The translations under genes were made by a program, and so were the position numbers. A DNA stretch of 45,695 nucleotides from Paracoccaceae bacterium (GTDB lineage: Bacteria > Pseudomonadota > Alphaproteobacteria > Rhodobacterales > Rhodobacteraceae): the NCBI GenBank assembly GCA_026419405.1, contig JANZZL010000009.1, positions 1-45,695 on the forward strand. Reading direction: 5' to 3'. Positions 1 to 8,000 of this stretch are shown one piece after another. Positions within the stretch are counted from its first letter, which is position 1; the number at the start of each line of letters is the position of its first letter. The notes beneath the pieces were generated by a model. The model was not told the DNA's origin and made no database searches. It saw only the letters and a list, made by a program, of their open reading frames with translations.

Positions 1-69
1 CCACCGCCCCTTGCCCCGCCGGTTCCATGCGCCATGCTTTCGCACCGAAGCCCCGGAGGCACAAGGCGC

Positions 70-366
70 ATGGCAACCGACCCGATCTGCCCGCTCTGCG
101 ACCGGCCCATCCCGGCCGGGGTTCCGGCGAGCCGGCATCACCTGGTGCCGCGGCTGAAGGGCGGCAAGGGCGGCGAGACGGTGCTTCTGCATCACATCTG
201 CCACAGGCAGATCCATGCCACGCTCACCGAGGCCGAACTTGCCCGCAGCCACGCCAGCATCGAGGCGCTCCGGCAGCATCCGCGGATCGCGGCCTTCGTC
301 GCCTGGGTGGCGCGCCGGCCGCCCGGCTTCACCTCGCGCGTGCCGGGGCCGCGTCGCAGGCGGTGA
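70..366 (+). CDS. small HNH endonuclease-family protein
   Basis: 98 residues from the ATG at 70, which has a GGAGG about 10 bases upstream; an upstream in-frame ATG at 34 has no such site. The N-terminus carries a CPLC pair. It is followed by a HHLVPR segment, a glycine/lysine-rich turn, and HHICHRQIH near residue 45, which together are the Cys-His-Asn/His pattern of the beta-beta-alpha-metal HNH fold. Members this small are common in this bacterial family and their targets are generally unknown. It converges on the crotonase gene, with a double-hairpin element between them. No toxin-immunity or phage genes adjoin it, so I do not assign a biological role. The family call is fairly safe; nuclease activity is inferred from the motif only. 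Confidence 0.8.
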   Translation: MATDPICPLCDRPIPAGVPASRHHLVPRLKGGKGGETVLLHHICHRQIHATLTEAELARSHASIEALRQHPRIAAFVAWVARRPPGFTSRVPGPRRRR

Positions 367-370
367 GCGC

Positions 371-438
371 GCGGGGGGCTCCGCCCCCGTCCCCGCCGGG
401 GGCGGGGACTCCCCCGGCGTATTTGCGACAAGAGGAAG
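371..438. repeat. Rhodobacteraceae-type intergenic double-hairpin element / bidirectional terminator
   Basis: Two perfect hairpins lie back to back. A 6-bp stem (374-379 with 383-388, loop TCC) is followed by a 9-bp stem (389-397 with 401-409, loop GGG), then a tail ending in GTATTTGCGACAAGAGGAAG. From memory, closely similar elements (GC-rich hairpins, then CCCCCGG, GTATTT and GACAAGA) recur between convergent genes in this family. Its place between two converging genes (stops at 366 and 457) fits a bidirectional terminator, although no long T run follows. Confidence 0.6.
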
Positions 439-456
439 GGGCGGCGCAGGGTCGGG

Positions 457-1071
457 TCAGCGCAGGGCGCGCTTGATCGCCGCGAGGTGGTCGGGCGGTG
501 CGGCGAGCGCGTCGGCGGCGAGGTCAGCGGCCGTCTCGGGCAGCCGTTCGGCGGGAGCGATGCGGTCCACCAGGCCCCAGGCCAGGGCCTCTTCCGTCGT
601 GATCCGCGCGCCGGCCATCAGGATGAGCTTCGCCCGCGCCGGGCCGACCAGGGCGGCGAGGCGCCGGGGGTCGGAGGGCTGGGGCAGGTAGCCAAGCCGC
701 ATGACCGGGTAGAAGATCCGGGCGCCCGGCACGGCGATCCGGATGTCGCAGGCCAGCACCATGCCGCAGGCGCCGCCGGCGACCGTGCCGTTGAGCGCGG
801 CGATGGCGAGCCCGGGGAAGGCGGCCACGGCGGCGGAGAGCCGTTCCCAGACCGGGTCGGTGGCGAGCCCCGCGCGCGCCGCCTCGAGGTCGGCCCCGGC
901 CGAGAACACGCGGCCTGCGCCGGTCAGCACGAGCACGCGGTCGCCCTCGTCCCAGGCGGTGGCGGCCGCGTCTGCGAGCTGCGCGAGCATCTCGCGGGTC
1001 AGGGCATTGGCCTTTCCGGGCCGGTCGATGGTGAGCGTGCGGACGCCGCCCGAGCGCGTGATGCGGATCAC
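457..1071 (-). CDS. crotonase (enoyl-CoA hydratase/isomerase) family protein lacking both hydratase glutamates
   Basis: 204 residues from a GTG at 1071. The first four bases of the gene (GTGA) overlap the stop of the upstream SDR gene, so the two are translationally coupled. The oxyanion-hole motifs of the crotonase fold are present (FSAGADL near residue 57 and the GGACG loop near 99). The two glutamates that activate water in classical enoyl-CoA hydratases are not: by alignment from memory with the rat enzyme, the Glu144 position is Gly103 and the Glu164 position is Val123. The protein is also shorter than the usual 255-260 residues. A CoA-thioester substrate is likely, but hydration is not the expected chemistry; isomerase, thioesterase-like or non-catalytic roles remain open. 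The SDR partner suggests the pair acts on one acyl-CoA or small-acid pathway. Confidence 0.85.
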   Translation of the reverse strand: MIRITRSGGVRTLTIDRPGKANALTREMLAQLADAAATAWDEGDRVLVLTGAGRVFSAGADLEAARAGLATDPVWERLSAAVAAFPGLAIAALNGTVAGGACGMVLACDIRIAVPGARIFYPVMRLGYLPQPSDPRRLAALVGPARAKLILMAGARITTEEALAWGLVDRIAPAERLPETAADLAADALAAPPDHLAAIKRALR

Positions 1072-1823
1072 GGGATCAGCCCGATCCGTCGCCGGATCGC
1101 CGCGTCGCGCAGCGAGACCTCGGTTCCGGCGAACTCCGCGGCGGCCGGCCCGCAGAGCCACAGCAGCGCCTCGGCGACCCAGGCGGCCGGGATGTGCGCG
1201 GCCGGATCGAGCCGGGAGACCGGATTGATGCCCGAGGCGCGGATCGTCCGCTGCATGTCGGTGGCGACGGTTCCGGGCGACAGGCCGATCGCGCGGATGC
1301 CCTTGAGGTGCATCTCGTGATGCAGGCAGGCGGTGAGCATCGCCGCCCCGGCCTTCGAGCTGCAGTAGGCGCTCCAGCCCTCGAGGGGCGTATGCGCCGC
1401 GCCGGAGCTCACCGTGACGATGATGCCGCCGCCCTGCCGGATCATGCCCGGCAGGACCGCCCGGATCCCGTGCAGCGGGCCCTTGAGATTGATGTCGACG
1501 AGGCGCCCCCAGGCCTCCGGGTCCACGGCATCGAGCCCGGCGATCGGCTCGATGACCCCGGCGTTGTTGATCAGCACGTCGATCCCGCCGAACGCGCGCT
1601 CCATGGCCGCGACCGCGCCCTCGACGGCGGGCCAGGAGGCGACATCGGCGGGAAGGGCGCAGGCCGTCGGGCCGATCTCGGCCGCGAGGGCCCGGACCGC
1701 GGCGGCGTTGCGCGCCAGAAGGCCGACGCGGGCGCCGTGCTCGGCGAAGAGCCGGGCCGTGGCCTCGCCGATCCCGCGGCTTGCGCCCGTGATCAGCACC
1801 CGCATGCCCTCGCGTTCCGCCAT
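1068..1823 (-). CDS. short-chain dehydrogenase/reductase (SDR)
   Basis: 251 residues, classical SDR length. The Rossmann motif TGASRGIG lies at residues 12-19, NNAG at 86-89, a catalytic serine at 139/140, and the YxxxK pair at Tyr153/Lys157 (YCSSK). An ATG at 1823 with GGAGG about 5 bases upstream sets the start. It should be a cytosolic NAD(P)(H)-dependent oxidoreductase, but the substrate cannot be read from the sequence. The stop overlaps the GTG of the downstream crotonase gene by four bases, so both come from one transcript. The start faces the DUF2125 gene across about 110 bases, where a divergent promoter region is expected. The family call is very safe; the specific function is unknown. 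Confidence 0.93.
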   Translation of the reverse strand: MAEREGMRVLITGASRGIGEATARLFAEHGARVGLLARNAAAVRALAAEIGPTACALPADVASWPAVEGAVAAMERAFGGIDVLINNAGVIEPIAGLDAVDPEAWGRLVDINLKGPLHGIRAVLPGMIRQGGGIIVTVSSGAAHTPLEGWSAYCSSKAGAAMLTACLHHEMHLKGIRAIGLSPGTVATDMQRTIRASGINPVSRLDPAAHIPAAWVAEALLWLCGPAAAEFAGTEVSLRDAAIRRRIGLIP

Positions 1824-1935
1824 CCATCCTCCGCTGCCGCCCGGCCGGGCCGGACCCTTGTCGCCTCTTGACCGCAAGACCGCAAGCGCTGAAGACTGCG
1901 GCCGCCGCCTTTTCGGAACACGCAGAGGATTCATC

Positions 1936-3450
1936 ATGCCGCGCATTTTCTCCACCGTTTCAGGCGCAGCGATTCTGGTGCTGGCTGCCGCGCCCGGAGC
2001 CTGGGCCGATGTCACGCCGAAACAGGTGTGGGACGAGGTGCGGGCGCTGCTGGAAGGCTCAGGGCAGACCGTCACCGTCGGGTCCGAGGCGCAGTCGGGC
2101 GGCACCCTGACCGTGCGCGACATCGTCATCGACTTCGCGATGCCCGATGTCACCTCGTCGGCGACGCTGGAACAGCTCCAGTTCGTTGACCGCGGCGATG
2201 GAACGGTGGAGATCGTGTTCGCGCCGGAATACCGGGTGGTCAGCCGCAGCGACCCCGGCGTGGGGGAACCCTTCGAAGTGCAGATGCTGATGACCCACTC
2301 GGGGCTCGGCATCGTGGTGAGCGGCGACGAGGCGGAGAAGACCTATGACTTCTCGGCCGATGCGGTCACGCTGACGATGACCGGCACGGGCGGAACGGAG
2401 GAAGACGCGGCGCCGATCGACCTGCGCCTGGGACTCGGCCCGAACCGCGGCAAGTACGTGGTGCGCACGCAGGAGGCGGGGCGCGCGTTCGAATCGAACG
2501 TCGAGGCCGCCTCGGTCGACATCGACGTGTCTTCCGCGGCCGTGCAGGGCGCCGATACCTTCAAGCTGACGATGGCGCTGAAGGACGTGACCTCGACCTC
2601 GACCGGGTTCCTTCCCGCAGATGTCACGGTGGAGGACATGCCCGCCGCGCTGCGCGCCGGGCTCCGGGCCAGCGGCACGGTCAGCCACGCCGGCAGCACG
2701 ACCACGTTCGACGGCACGATGGAGGGCTCGCAGTCGGCCGGCTCGGGCAGTTCCCAGGGCGGGTCCTTCGAGTTCTCCCTCGCGCCCGAAGGCATCCTCT
2801 ACGGCGGGCGGTCGCGCCAGTCGCAGATGAGCTTCCGCAGCTCCGACGTGCCGCTGCCGGAGATGGCGATGTCGGTCGAGGAATCGGAGTTCCGCCTGGC
2901 GATGCCGATCACCGCCTCGGAGGAACCGCAGGACTTCACGCTGCGCACCGCGCTGCGGGGCCTGACGGTCAGCGACAGCATCTGGGCACTGTTCGACCCG
3001 ATGGGCGCGCTGCCGCGCGACCCCGCGACCCTCGCCGTCGATCTCGGCGGCAAGGCGCGGTGGTTCGTGGACATCCTCGACCCCGAGGCTGCGGCGGCCA
3101 CGACCGAGGCGCCGGGCGAGGTGAGCGAGCTGAAGCTCGGCGGGCTGGAACTGAAGGTGGCGGGTGCCGAACTGACCGGGTCGGGGGCCTTCACCTTCGA
3201 CAATACCGACACGACGACCTTCCAGGGCATGCCGAGGCCCGAGGGCTCGGTCGACCTCAAGCTGGTCGGCGGCAACGGGCTGCTCGACAAGCTGGTATCC
3301 ATGGGGCTTGTCCCCGAGGACCAGGCGACGGGCGCGCGCATGATGCTGGGCCTCTTCGCCCGCCCCGGCGAGGGCGAGGACACGCTGGTCTCGAAGATCG
3401 AGGTGAACAAGGAGGGGCAGGTGCTCGCCAACGGGCAGCGCCTGCGCTGA
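1936..3450 (+). CDS. DUF2125 domain-containing exported protein
   Basis: 504 residues. The ATG at 1936 follows an AGAGGA site, and the first 23 residues form a clear Sec signal peptide ending around GAWA-DVTP. The rest is a soluble, beta-rich, acidic protein with many repeated T/S-V-T strand patterns and no transmembrane segment. The overall form matches DUF2125 (PF09898), a family I know only from alphaproteobacteria, which has no established function. The likely location is the periplasm or the periplasmic face of the outer membrane. It stands alone: the SDR gene is divergent upstream, and the PmbA gene follows after about 96 bases and may have its own promoter. No catalytic motif is visible, so a structural or lipid-binding role is possible but not shown. 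Confidence 0.85.
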   Translation: MPRIFSTVSGAAILVLAAAPGAWADVTPKQVWDEVRALLEGSGQTVTVGSEAQSGGTLTVRDIVIDFAMPDVTSSATLEQLQFVDRGDGTVEIVFAPEYRVVSRSDPGVGEPFEVQMLMTHSGLGIVVSGDEAEKTYDFSADAVTLTMTGTGGTEEDAAPIDLRLGLGPNRGKYVVRTQEAGRAFESNVEAASVDIDVSSAAVQGADTFKLTMALKDVTSTSTGFLPADVTVEDMPAALRAGLRASGTVSHAGSTTTFDGTMEGSQSAGSGSSQGGSFEFSLAPEGILYGGRSRQSQMSFRSSDVPLPEMAMSVEESEFRLAMPITASEEPQDFTLRTALRGLTVSDSIWALFDPMGALPRDPATLAVDLGGKARWFVDILDPEAAAATTEAPGEVSELKLGGLELKVAGAELTGSGAFTFDNTDTTTFQGMPRPEGSVDLKLVGGNGLLDKLVSMGLVPEDQATGARMMLGLFARPGEGEDTLVSKIEVNKEGQVLANGQRLR

Positions 3451-3546
3451 TCCCCGCCCCGCTCCTGTCCGCTGCGCGCGCGCCCTTGCGGCGGCGCGGG
3501 GGCCGGCTTACCTCCGCCCGGTGGATGCGGGAGCGGAGGTGGCCGG

Positions 3547-4893
3547 ATGACCGACAGGCTTGAGACGCTGACCGAGGCGGCCCTGGACGCGGCGCGTCGG
3601 GCGGGCGCCGAGGCTGCCGACGCGCTCGCCATCGAGGCCGCCGCGATCACCATCGATGTCCGCCGGGGCCGGCTGGAACAGGCCGAGCGCGCCGAGGGCA
3701 CCGACATCGGTCTGCGCGTGCTGGTCGGCAGGCGGCAGGCCTGCGTTGCGGCCTCGGACACGCGTCCCGAGACGCTCGCGGCGCTTGCCGAACGGGCGGT
3801 GGCCATGGCCCGCGAGGCGCCCGAGGATCCGACCGTGGGCCTTGCCGAGCCCGGCGACCTGGCCCGGGAATGGGATCTTGCCGCGCTCGATCTCGAGGAT
3901 CCCGCGGCCGATCCGACGGCTGGCGAACTGGAGGAGGCGGCGCGCAGCGCGGAGGCCGCCGCGCTGGCGCACACCGGGATCAGCCAGGTGGATAGCGCAA
4001 CCGCCACCTTCAGCCGCCGGCGGCTGCGGATGGCCGCGACCAACGGCTTCCGGGGCGGCTACACCCGCACCAGCCATGCCCTCGGCTGCACCGCCATCAC
4101 CGGCGAGGGAACGGCCATGGAGCGCGACTGGTGCTGGGAAAGCCGCACCTACCGCGCCGACCTGCCGTCTGCGGCCGAAATCGGCGCCCTCGCCGCCGAG
4201 CGCGCGCTGGCCCGCGCCGGGGCACGCAAGCCGCCCACGGGGACCTTCCCGGTGCTCTACGACGAGCGCGTGGCCGACCAGCTGATCGGCCATCTGCTCG
4301 GCGCGATCTCGGGCACCGCCGTGGCGCGGGGCGCCTCCTGGCTCAAGGACGCGATGGGCGAGCGGGTGCTGCCGGCGGGTCTGTCGCTGATCGAGGATCC
4401 GACGCGCCCGCGCATCTCCGGCTCGCGCCCGTTCGACGCCGAGGGGCTGCCCGCCGTGCCCCGGCCGATCGTCGAGGACGGCGTGCTGGTGCGCTGGCTG
4501 CTCGACCTGTCCACCGCGCGCAAGCTCGGCCTCAGCTCGACCGCGAACGCCTACCGCAACGCGGGCTCGCCGCCCTCGCCGGGGGCGGGAAACGTCGCTC
4601 TCACCCAGGGCGGACGCAGCCGCGAGGAGCTGATCGCCGCCATGGGCACCGGGCTGCTCGTCACCGCGATGATCGGTTCGACCATCAACCCCACGACGGG
4701 CGACTATTCCCGCGGGGCCTCGGGGTTCTGGGTCGAGAACGGCGCCATCGCCTATCCGGTGAACGAATGCACCGTGGCGGGCAACCTGCGCGAGATGCTC
4801 GGCCGGATCGTTCCGGCGAACGACGCGCGCGCGCACGAATCGCGGGTGGTGCCGAGCCTGCTTGTCGAGGGCATGACGATTGCCGGGGCCTGA
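3547..4893 (+). CDS. pmbA: PmbA/TldE-family subunit of the TldD/E metalloprotease
   Basis: 448 residues, the usual TldE length. The N-terminal domain opens with the family pattern of an Ala-rich helix and then ITIDVRRGRLEQ. The C-terminal half has the GSTINPTTGDYSRGASGFW segment typical of PmbA/TldE. The HExxxH zinc motif that marks TldD is absent, so this is the non-metal subunit. In Escherichia coli TldD/TldE forms a cytosolic heterodimer that degrades unfolded peptides and matures microcin B17. No tldD lies in this window, so the partner must be elsewhere. The last 14 bases overlap the next gene, so the two are probably cotranslated. Confidence 0.92.
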   Translation: MTDRLETLTEAALDAARRAGAEAADALAIEAAAITIDVRRGRLEQAERAEGTDIGLRVLVGRRQACVAASDTRPETLAALAERAVAMAREAPEDPTVGLAEPGDLAREWDLAALDLEDPAADPTAGELEEAARSAEAAALAHTGISQVDSATATFSRRRLRMAATNGFRGGYTRTSHALGCTAITGEGTAMERDWCWESRTYRADLPSAAEIGALAAERALARAGARKPPTGTFPVLYDERVADQLIGHLLGAISGTAVARGASWLKDAMGERVLPAGLSLIEDPTRPRISGSRPFDAEGLPAVPRPIVEDGVLVRWLLDLSTARKLGLSSTANAYRNAGSPPSPGAGNVALTQGGRSREELIAAMGTGLLVTAMIGSTINPTTGDYSRGASGFWVENGAIAYPVNECTVAGNLREMLGRIVPANDARAHESRVVPSLLVEGMTIAGA

Positions 4894-5656
4894 CCTCGCG
4901 CTGCTGATCGAGGCGGCCGAGGCCGCAGGCAGGATCGCGCGCCGTCACTGGCGTGCCGCGCCGCGGCAGTGGGAGAAGGCCGCCGGCGCCGGCCCCGTGA
5001 CCGAGGCCGACCTCGCCATCGACCGGATGCTGCGCGAGCGGCTGCTGGCGGCGCGCCCCGATTACGGCTGGCTTTCGGAGGAGAGCGAGGACGACCCGGC
5101 GCGCCTCGCGGCCGGCCGGGTGTTCATCGTCGATCCGATCGACGGGACGCGGGCCTTCATCGCCGGCGAGACCGGCTTCGCGCATGCGCTGGCGGTGGTC
5201 GAGGAGGGACGGCCCGTCGCGGGCGTGGTCTGCCTTCCGGCCGCCGGAAAGCTCTATGCCGCCGAGCGCGGCCGGGGCGCCACGCTGAACGGCGCGCCGA
5301 TCCGCACCGGCAGCCGCGCGGCGCTGGCGGGGGCGAGCGTGCTTGCCGCCGGCCACGCGCTGGCGGCGGCCAACTGGCCCAAGGGGCCGCCCGCCGTCGA
5401 GCGGCACTTCCGCGCCTCGCTGGCCTGCCGGCTCTGCCTGGTCGCCGAGGGGCGGTTCGACGCGACCCTGACCTTCCGGCCCGCCTGGGAGTGGGACGTG
5501 GCCGCCGGCACGCTGATCGCCGAGGAGGCGGGCGCGGTCGCGACCGGGGCACGCGGCGAGCCGCTGGCCTTCAACGCCGATCCGCCGCTGGTGCCGGGGC
5601 TTCTGGTCGCGCCGCCCCAGCTGCACGCGGCCTTCCTGCGCCAGCAGGAGGGCTGA
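4880..5656 (+). CDS. inositol monophosphatase-family phosphatase (CysQ-like)
   Basis: 258 residues if translation begins at the TTG at 4880. An in-frame stop lies immediately upstream (4874-4876), and the N-terminal helix (LALLIEAAEAAGRIA) needs this start. The Mg-site motifs of the IMPase/CysQ fold are present: SEES near residue 65, DPIDGTRAF near 89 and WDVAAG near 205. The substrate is probably a 3'(2')-phosphoadenosine nucleotide or an inositol-type monophosphate, acting in the cytosol; motifs alone do not separate these. The gene begins inside the 3' end of pmbA, which implies coupled translation. The rare TTG start may keep its level low. Confidence 0.88.
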   Translation: MPGPDLALLIEAAEAAGRIARRHWRAAPRQWEKAAGAGPVTEADLAIDRMLRERLLAARPDYGWLSEESEDDPARLAAGRVFIVDPIDGTRAFIAGETGFAHALAVVEEGRPVAGVVCLPAAGKLYAAERGRGATLNGAPIRTGSRAALAGASVLAAGHALAAANWPKGPPAVERHFRASLACRLCLVAEGRFDATLTFRPAWEWDVAAGTLIAEEAGAVATGARGEPLAFNADPPLVPGLLVAPPQLHAAFLRQQEG

Positions 5657-5697
5657 GGCCGCCGCCGCGCCAGGCTGTGGCCGCAGGCCTGACGCGG

Positions 5698-5961
5698 TCA
5701 GTCGTCGTCGTCGTCGCTGCCGCGCCGGCCGCCGCGGTATCCGTCGTCGTCGTCGTCGTGGGCGACCGTCCCCCGGCGCGGGCGCCAGCCGTCGTCATCG
5801 TCGTCATCCCAGCCGCGGGCGACCTGGCCGGCGCGCGCGGGGTCGTTCAGCAGCAGCAGCAGAGACCGGATCAGCGAGTCGTCCGATTGCGCGAAGGCGG
5901 GTGCGGCGGTGCCGGCCGTCAGGCCGATGGCGGCCGCGAGAGCGAGGGAAGTCGTCTTCAT
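5698..5961 (-). CDS. small exported aspartate-rich protein, function unknown
   Basis: 87 residues from the ATG at 5961, which has AGAGGA upstream. The first 24 residues are a standard signal peptide ending AFA-QSDD. The short mature chain has a leucine run (LIRSLLLLLNDP) and then three poly-Asp tracts of five or six residues, separated by Arg/Gly-rich stretches, the last reaching the C-terminus. The DNA under them is a run of GTC (GAC on the coding strand) triplets. I recognise no named domain. Clusters of carboxylates suggest divalent-cation or basic-partner binding in the periplasm, but this is inference. It lies just downstream of the DCC gene, about 75 bases apart on the same strand, and may share its transcript. 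Confidence 0.7.
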   Translation of the reverse strand: MKTTSLALAAAIGLTAGTAAPAFAQSDDSLIRSLLLLLNDPARAGQVARGWDDDDDDGWRPRRGTVAHDDDDDGYRGGRRGSDDDDD

Positions 5962-6035
5962 GGGTCCGTGTCCTCTCTTGCTGGCGGGTCGGGTCTTCCG
6001 GCCCTGGTGCAAGGGGAACGGTCGGGCCTCGGCGC

Positions 6036-6452
6036 CTATTCCCGCTGCCTCGCGAAGATCCGCCTGTCATCGGCGATCCTCTGCCGGCCGAGGACCCGCA
6101 GGAGCAGCCCGCGCCCCCGGACGAGCCAGGGGTAGAGCCGCCGCGCCCGCCGGGGATCGGCAAACATCAGCCGCACGAGTCCGTTGAAGATGCCGCGCGG
6201 TGCGGTCAGCACCGCGAGACGGTGCATCGCGGCATCGCCATGGAACACCACGCCGCCCTGCCGCAGGATCATGCCCGCATCGAGATCATGGCCGAGCGCG
6301 AGCATCTCGGCGACCTCGGGCGCGCCGGAGCGCGCATCGATCAGGCGCACGGTGCCCACGGCCTCCCGCAGGCGCAGCATCGCCACGTAGGAGGCGCAGA
6401 GCGGGCATTCGCCGTCGTAGATGATCTCCACGCCCGTCCGGTCAGGCGGCAT
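6036..6452 (-). CDS. DCC-family (YuxK-like) thiol-disulfide oxidoreductase
   Basis: 138 residues from the ATG at 6452, with GAGGAA upstream. The family signature DGECPLC is at residues 13-19, giving a CxxC pair at Cys16/Cys19. RxLIDAR and a later hydrophobic segment (LVRLMFADPRR) complete the DUF393/DCC pattern. These small proteins are predicted thiol-redox proteins and have no signal peptide. The gene is divergent from the HTTM membrane protein. DCC and HTTM genes are neighbours or fusions in many genomes, in my recollection, which suggests that they work together. A perfect dyad lies between their starts. The actual substrate is not known. Confidence 0.88.
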   Translation of the reverse strand: MPPDRTGVEIIYDGECPLCASYVAMLRLREAVGTVRLIDARSGAPEVAEMLALGHDLDAGMILRQGGVVFHGDAAMHRLAVLTAPRGIFNGLVRLMFADPRRARRLYPWLVRGRGLLLRVLGRQRIADDRRIFARQRE

Positions 6453-6478
6453 CGCTGTTCCTCCACGTCGCCCGCGGT

Positions 6479-6508
6479 GGAATAACGGCTCCCGTCGCCC
6501 GTTATTCC
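6479..6508. promoter_or_regulatory. perfect 10-10-10 dyad between divergent DCC and HTTM genes (candidate operator)
   Basis: GGAATAACGG at 6479-6488 is the exact reverse complement of CCGTTATTCC at 6499-6508, with ten bases between them, so the half-site centres are about two helical turns apart. It is nearly central in the 87-base divergent gap and AT-rich compared with its surroundings. A shared repressor or activator site is the most natural reading; an untranslated hairpin is the alternative. Confidence 0.5.
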
Positions 6509-6539
6509 CGCGATCGCAGGCAGCCGACGGGAGGAGACC

Positions 6540-8000
6540 ATGACCGCCACCGATGTCAAAGCCGTTCGATTCCGCGCCATGCGGCAGGCCCTGGCGCGTC
6601 CGGTGCCGGCGCAGTCGCTGGCGGTGTTCCGCATGGCCCTCGGCGCGCTGCTGGTCATCGACTGCTGGCGCTTCATCCGGCACGACCGGGTGTTCCGCTA
6701 CTGGGTGCAGCCCGACTTCCATTTCACCTATCCCGGCTTCGGCTGGGTCGCGCCGCTGCCCGAGCCCTGGATCCACCTCGCCTGGCTCGCGATGGGCGCC
6801 TTCGCGGCGCTGGTGATGCTCGGCCTCTTCTACCGCGTCGCGATCGTCGCGCTCACGGTCAGCTTCGGCTACTTCTTCCTGCTCGACCGGGCGGAATACC
6901 TCAACCACTTCTACCTGGTCATCCTGTTCCTGATCCTGATGTGCTTCCTTCCGGCGCAGCGCGTCTGGTCGCTCGATGCCTGGCTGCGCCCGCGGCAGGG
7001 GGTCAGGACGGTGCCCCATGCCGCGGTGTTCATCCTGCGCGCCCAGATGGAGATCATGCTGGTCTTCGCCGGGCTGGTGAAGATCACGCCCGACTGGCTG
7101 GCGGGCGAACCGCTGGGGCTCTGGCTCAGGGCGCAGGCCGACGACTTCGTCTTCGGCTGGCTCTTCCATCACGACGCGGTGATCCTCGCCGGAACCTGGG
7201 GCACGATCGCGCTTCACCTGCTCGGCGCGCCGCTTCTGCTGTGGCGGCGCACCCGGCTTGCGGTGTTCCTCGTCTACTGCCTGTTCCACTCGCTGAACGC
7301 GATGTTCTTCAACATCGGCATCTTCCCCTGGCTGACCATCGCCGCGACCACGATCTTCTTCGCGCCCGACTGGCCCGGCCGCCTGCTCGCGCGGCTCGGT
7401 CTCCCCGCCGGCCCGGCCGCCGTCGCGCCGCCCGCCGGCCCGGCGGCGCATCTGCCCCGCATGGCCCTGGCCGCGATGGCGGTCTGGATCGCCGTCCAGC
7501 TCTTCCTGCCGCTGCGCGCGGGGCTGTTCCCGACCGAGGTGCGCTGGAGCGGCGACGGCCATGAGCTTTCCTGGCGGATGCGGATCTACGACCGGGTGGC
7601 CGAGGGCCGCTTCATCCTCTCGGTGCCGGGCGGCGAGACCTGGGTGATCGACCCCGAGGATTTCCTGACGCCCCGGCAGGTGGGCAAGATGCTCGTGCGC
7701 CCCGACATGATCCACCAGTTCGCCGGGCATCTGGAGCACCTCTGGCGCGCGGCAGGGCATGGCGAAGTGATCGTGCGGGCCGAGATCCGGAAATCGCTGA
7801 ACGGACGGCCCGCGCAGCTCTTCGTCGATCCGGCGGCCGACCTGACGGCCGTGCCCTTCAACCACTTCGGGCCGGACACTTGGGTGCGCCCGCTCGAGAT
7901 CCCCGTCTGGGGCGCGCGGGACAACCGGCTCGCCGCGGCGGGCCGGCCGAGCGTCGACGCCGGGCCGGCTATTCTGCCGGCCAGCCGGAGATGGCCTTGA
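6540..8000 (+). CDS. HTTM-domain (vitamin K-dependent gamma-carboxylase-like) membrane protein
   Basis: 486 residues from the ATG at 6540, behind a strong GGGAGGAG. The N-terminal 300 residues contain several membrane helices in the HTTM arrangement. Blocks line up by eye with human gamma-glutamyl carboxylase: NHFYL (His123, at the His160 position), FAGLVKITPDW (Lys181, at the catalytic Lys218 position) and FFNIGIFPW near residue 256. After a second hydrophobic stretch near 310, the C-terminal part is soluble and beta-rich. Bacterial HTTM proteins have no established substrate. A covalent modification coupled to quinone or thiol redox is a reasonable guess given the divergent DCC gene. The 3' end overlaps the converging aldehyde dehydrogenase gene by 32 bases. 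Confidence 0.85.
   Translation: MTATDVKAVRFRAMRQALARPVPAQSLAVFRMALGALLVIDCWRFIRHDRVFRYWVQPDFHFTYPGFGWVAPLPEPWIHLAWLAMGAFAALVMLGLFYRVAIVALTVSFGYFFLLDRAEYLNHFYLVILFLILMCFLPAQRVWSLDAWLRPRQGVRTVPHAAVFILRAQMEIMLVFAGLVKITPDWLAGEPLGLWLRAQADDFVFGWLFHHDAVILAGTWGTIALHLLGAPLLLWRRTRLAVFLVYCLFHSLNAMFFNIGIFPWLTIAATTIFFAPDWPGRLLARLGLPAGPAAVAPPAGPAAHLPRMALAAMAVWIAVQLFLPLRAGLFPTEVRWSGDGHELSWRMRIYDRVAEGRFILSVPGGETWVIDPEDFLTPRQVGKMLVRPDMIHQFAGHLEHLWRAAGHGEVIVRAEIRKSLNGRPAQLFVDPAADLTAVPFNHFGPDTWVRPLEIPVWGARDNRLAAAGRPSVDAGPAILPASRRWP

Noticed and set aside
5698-5830. GTC triplet runs as a repeat element
   Set aside because: They code for the Asp tracts of a small protein in frame; not an independent element.
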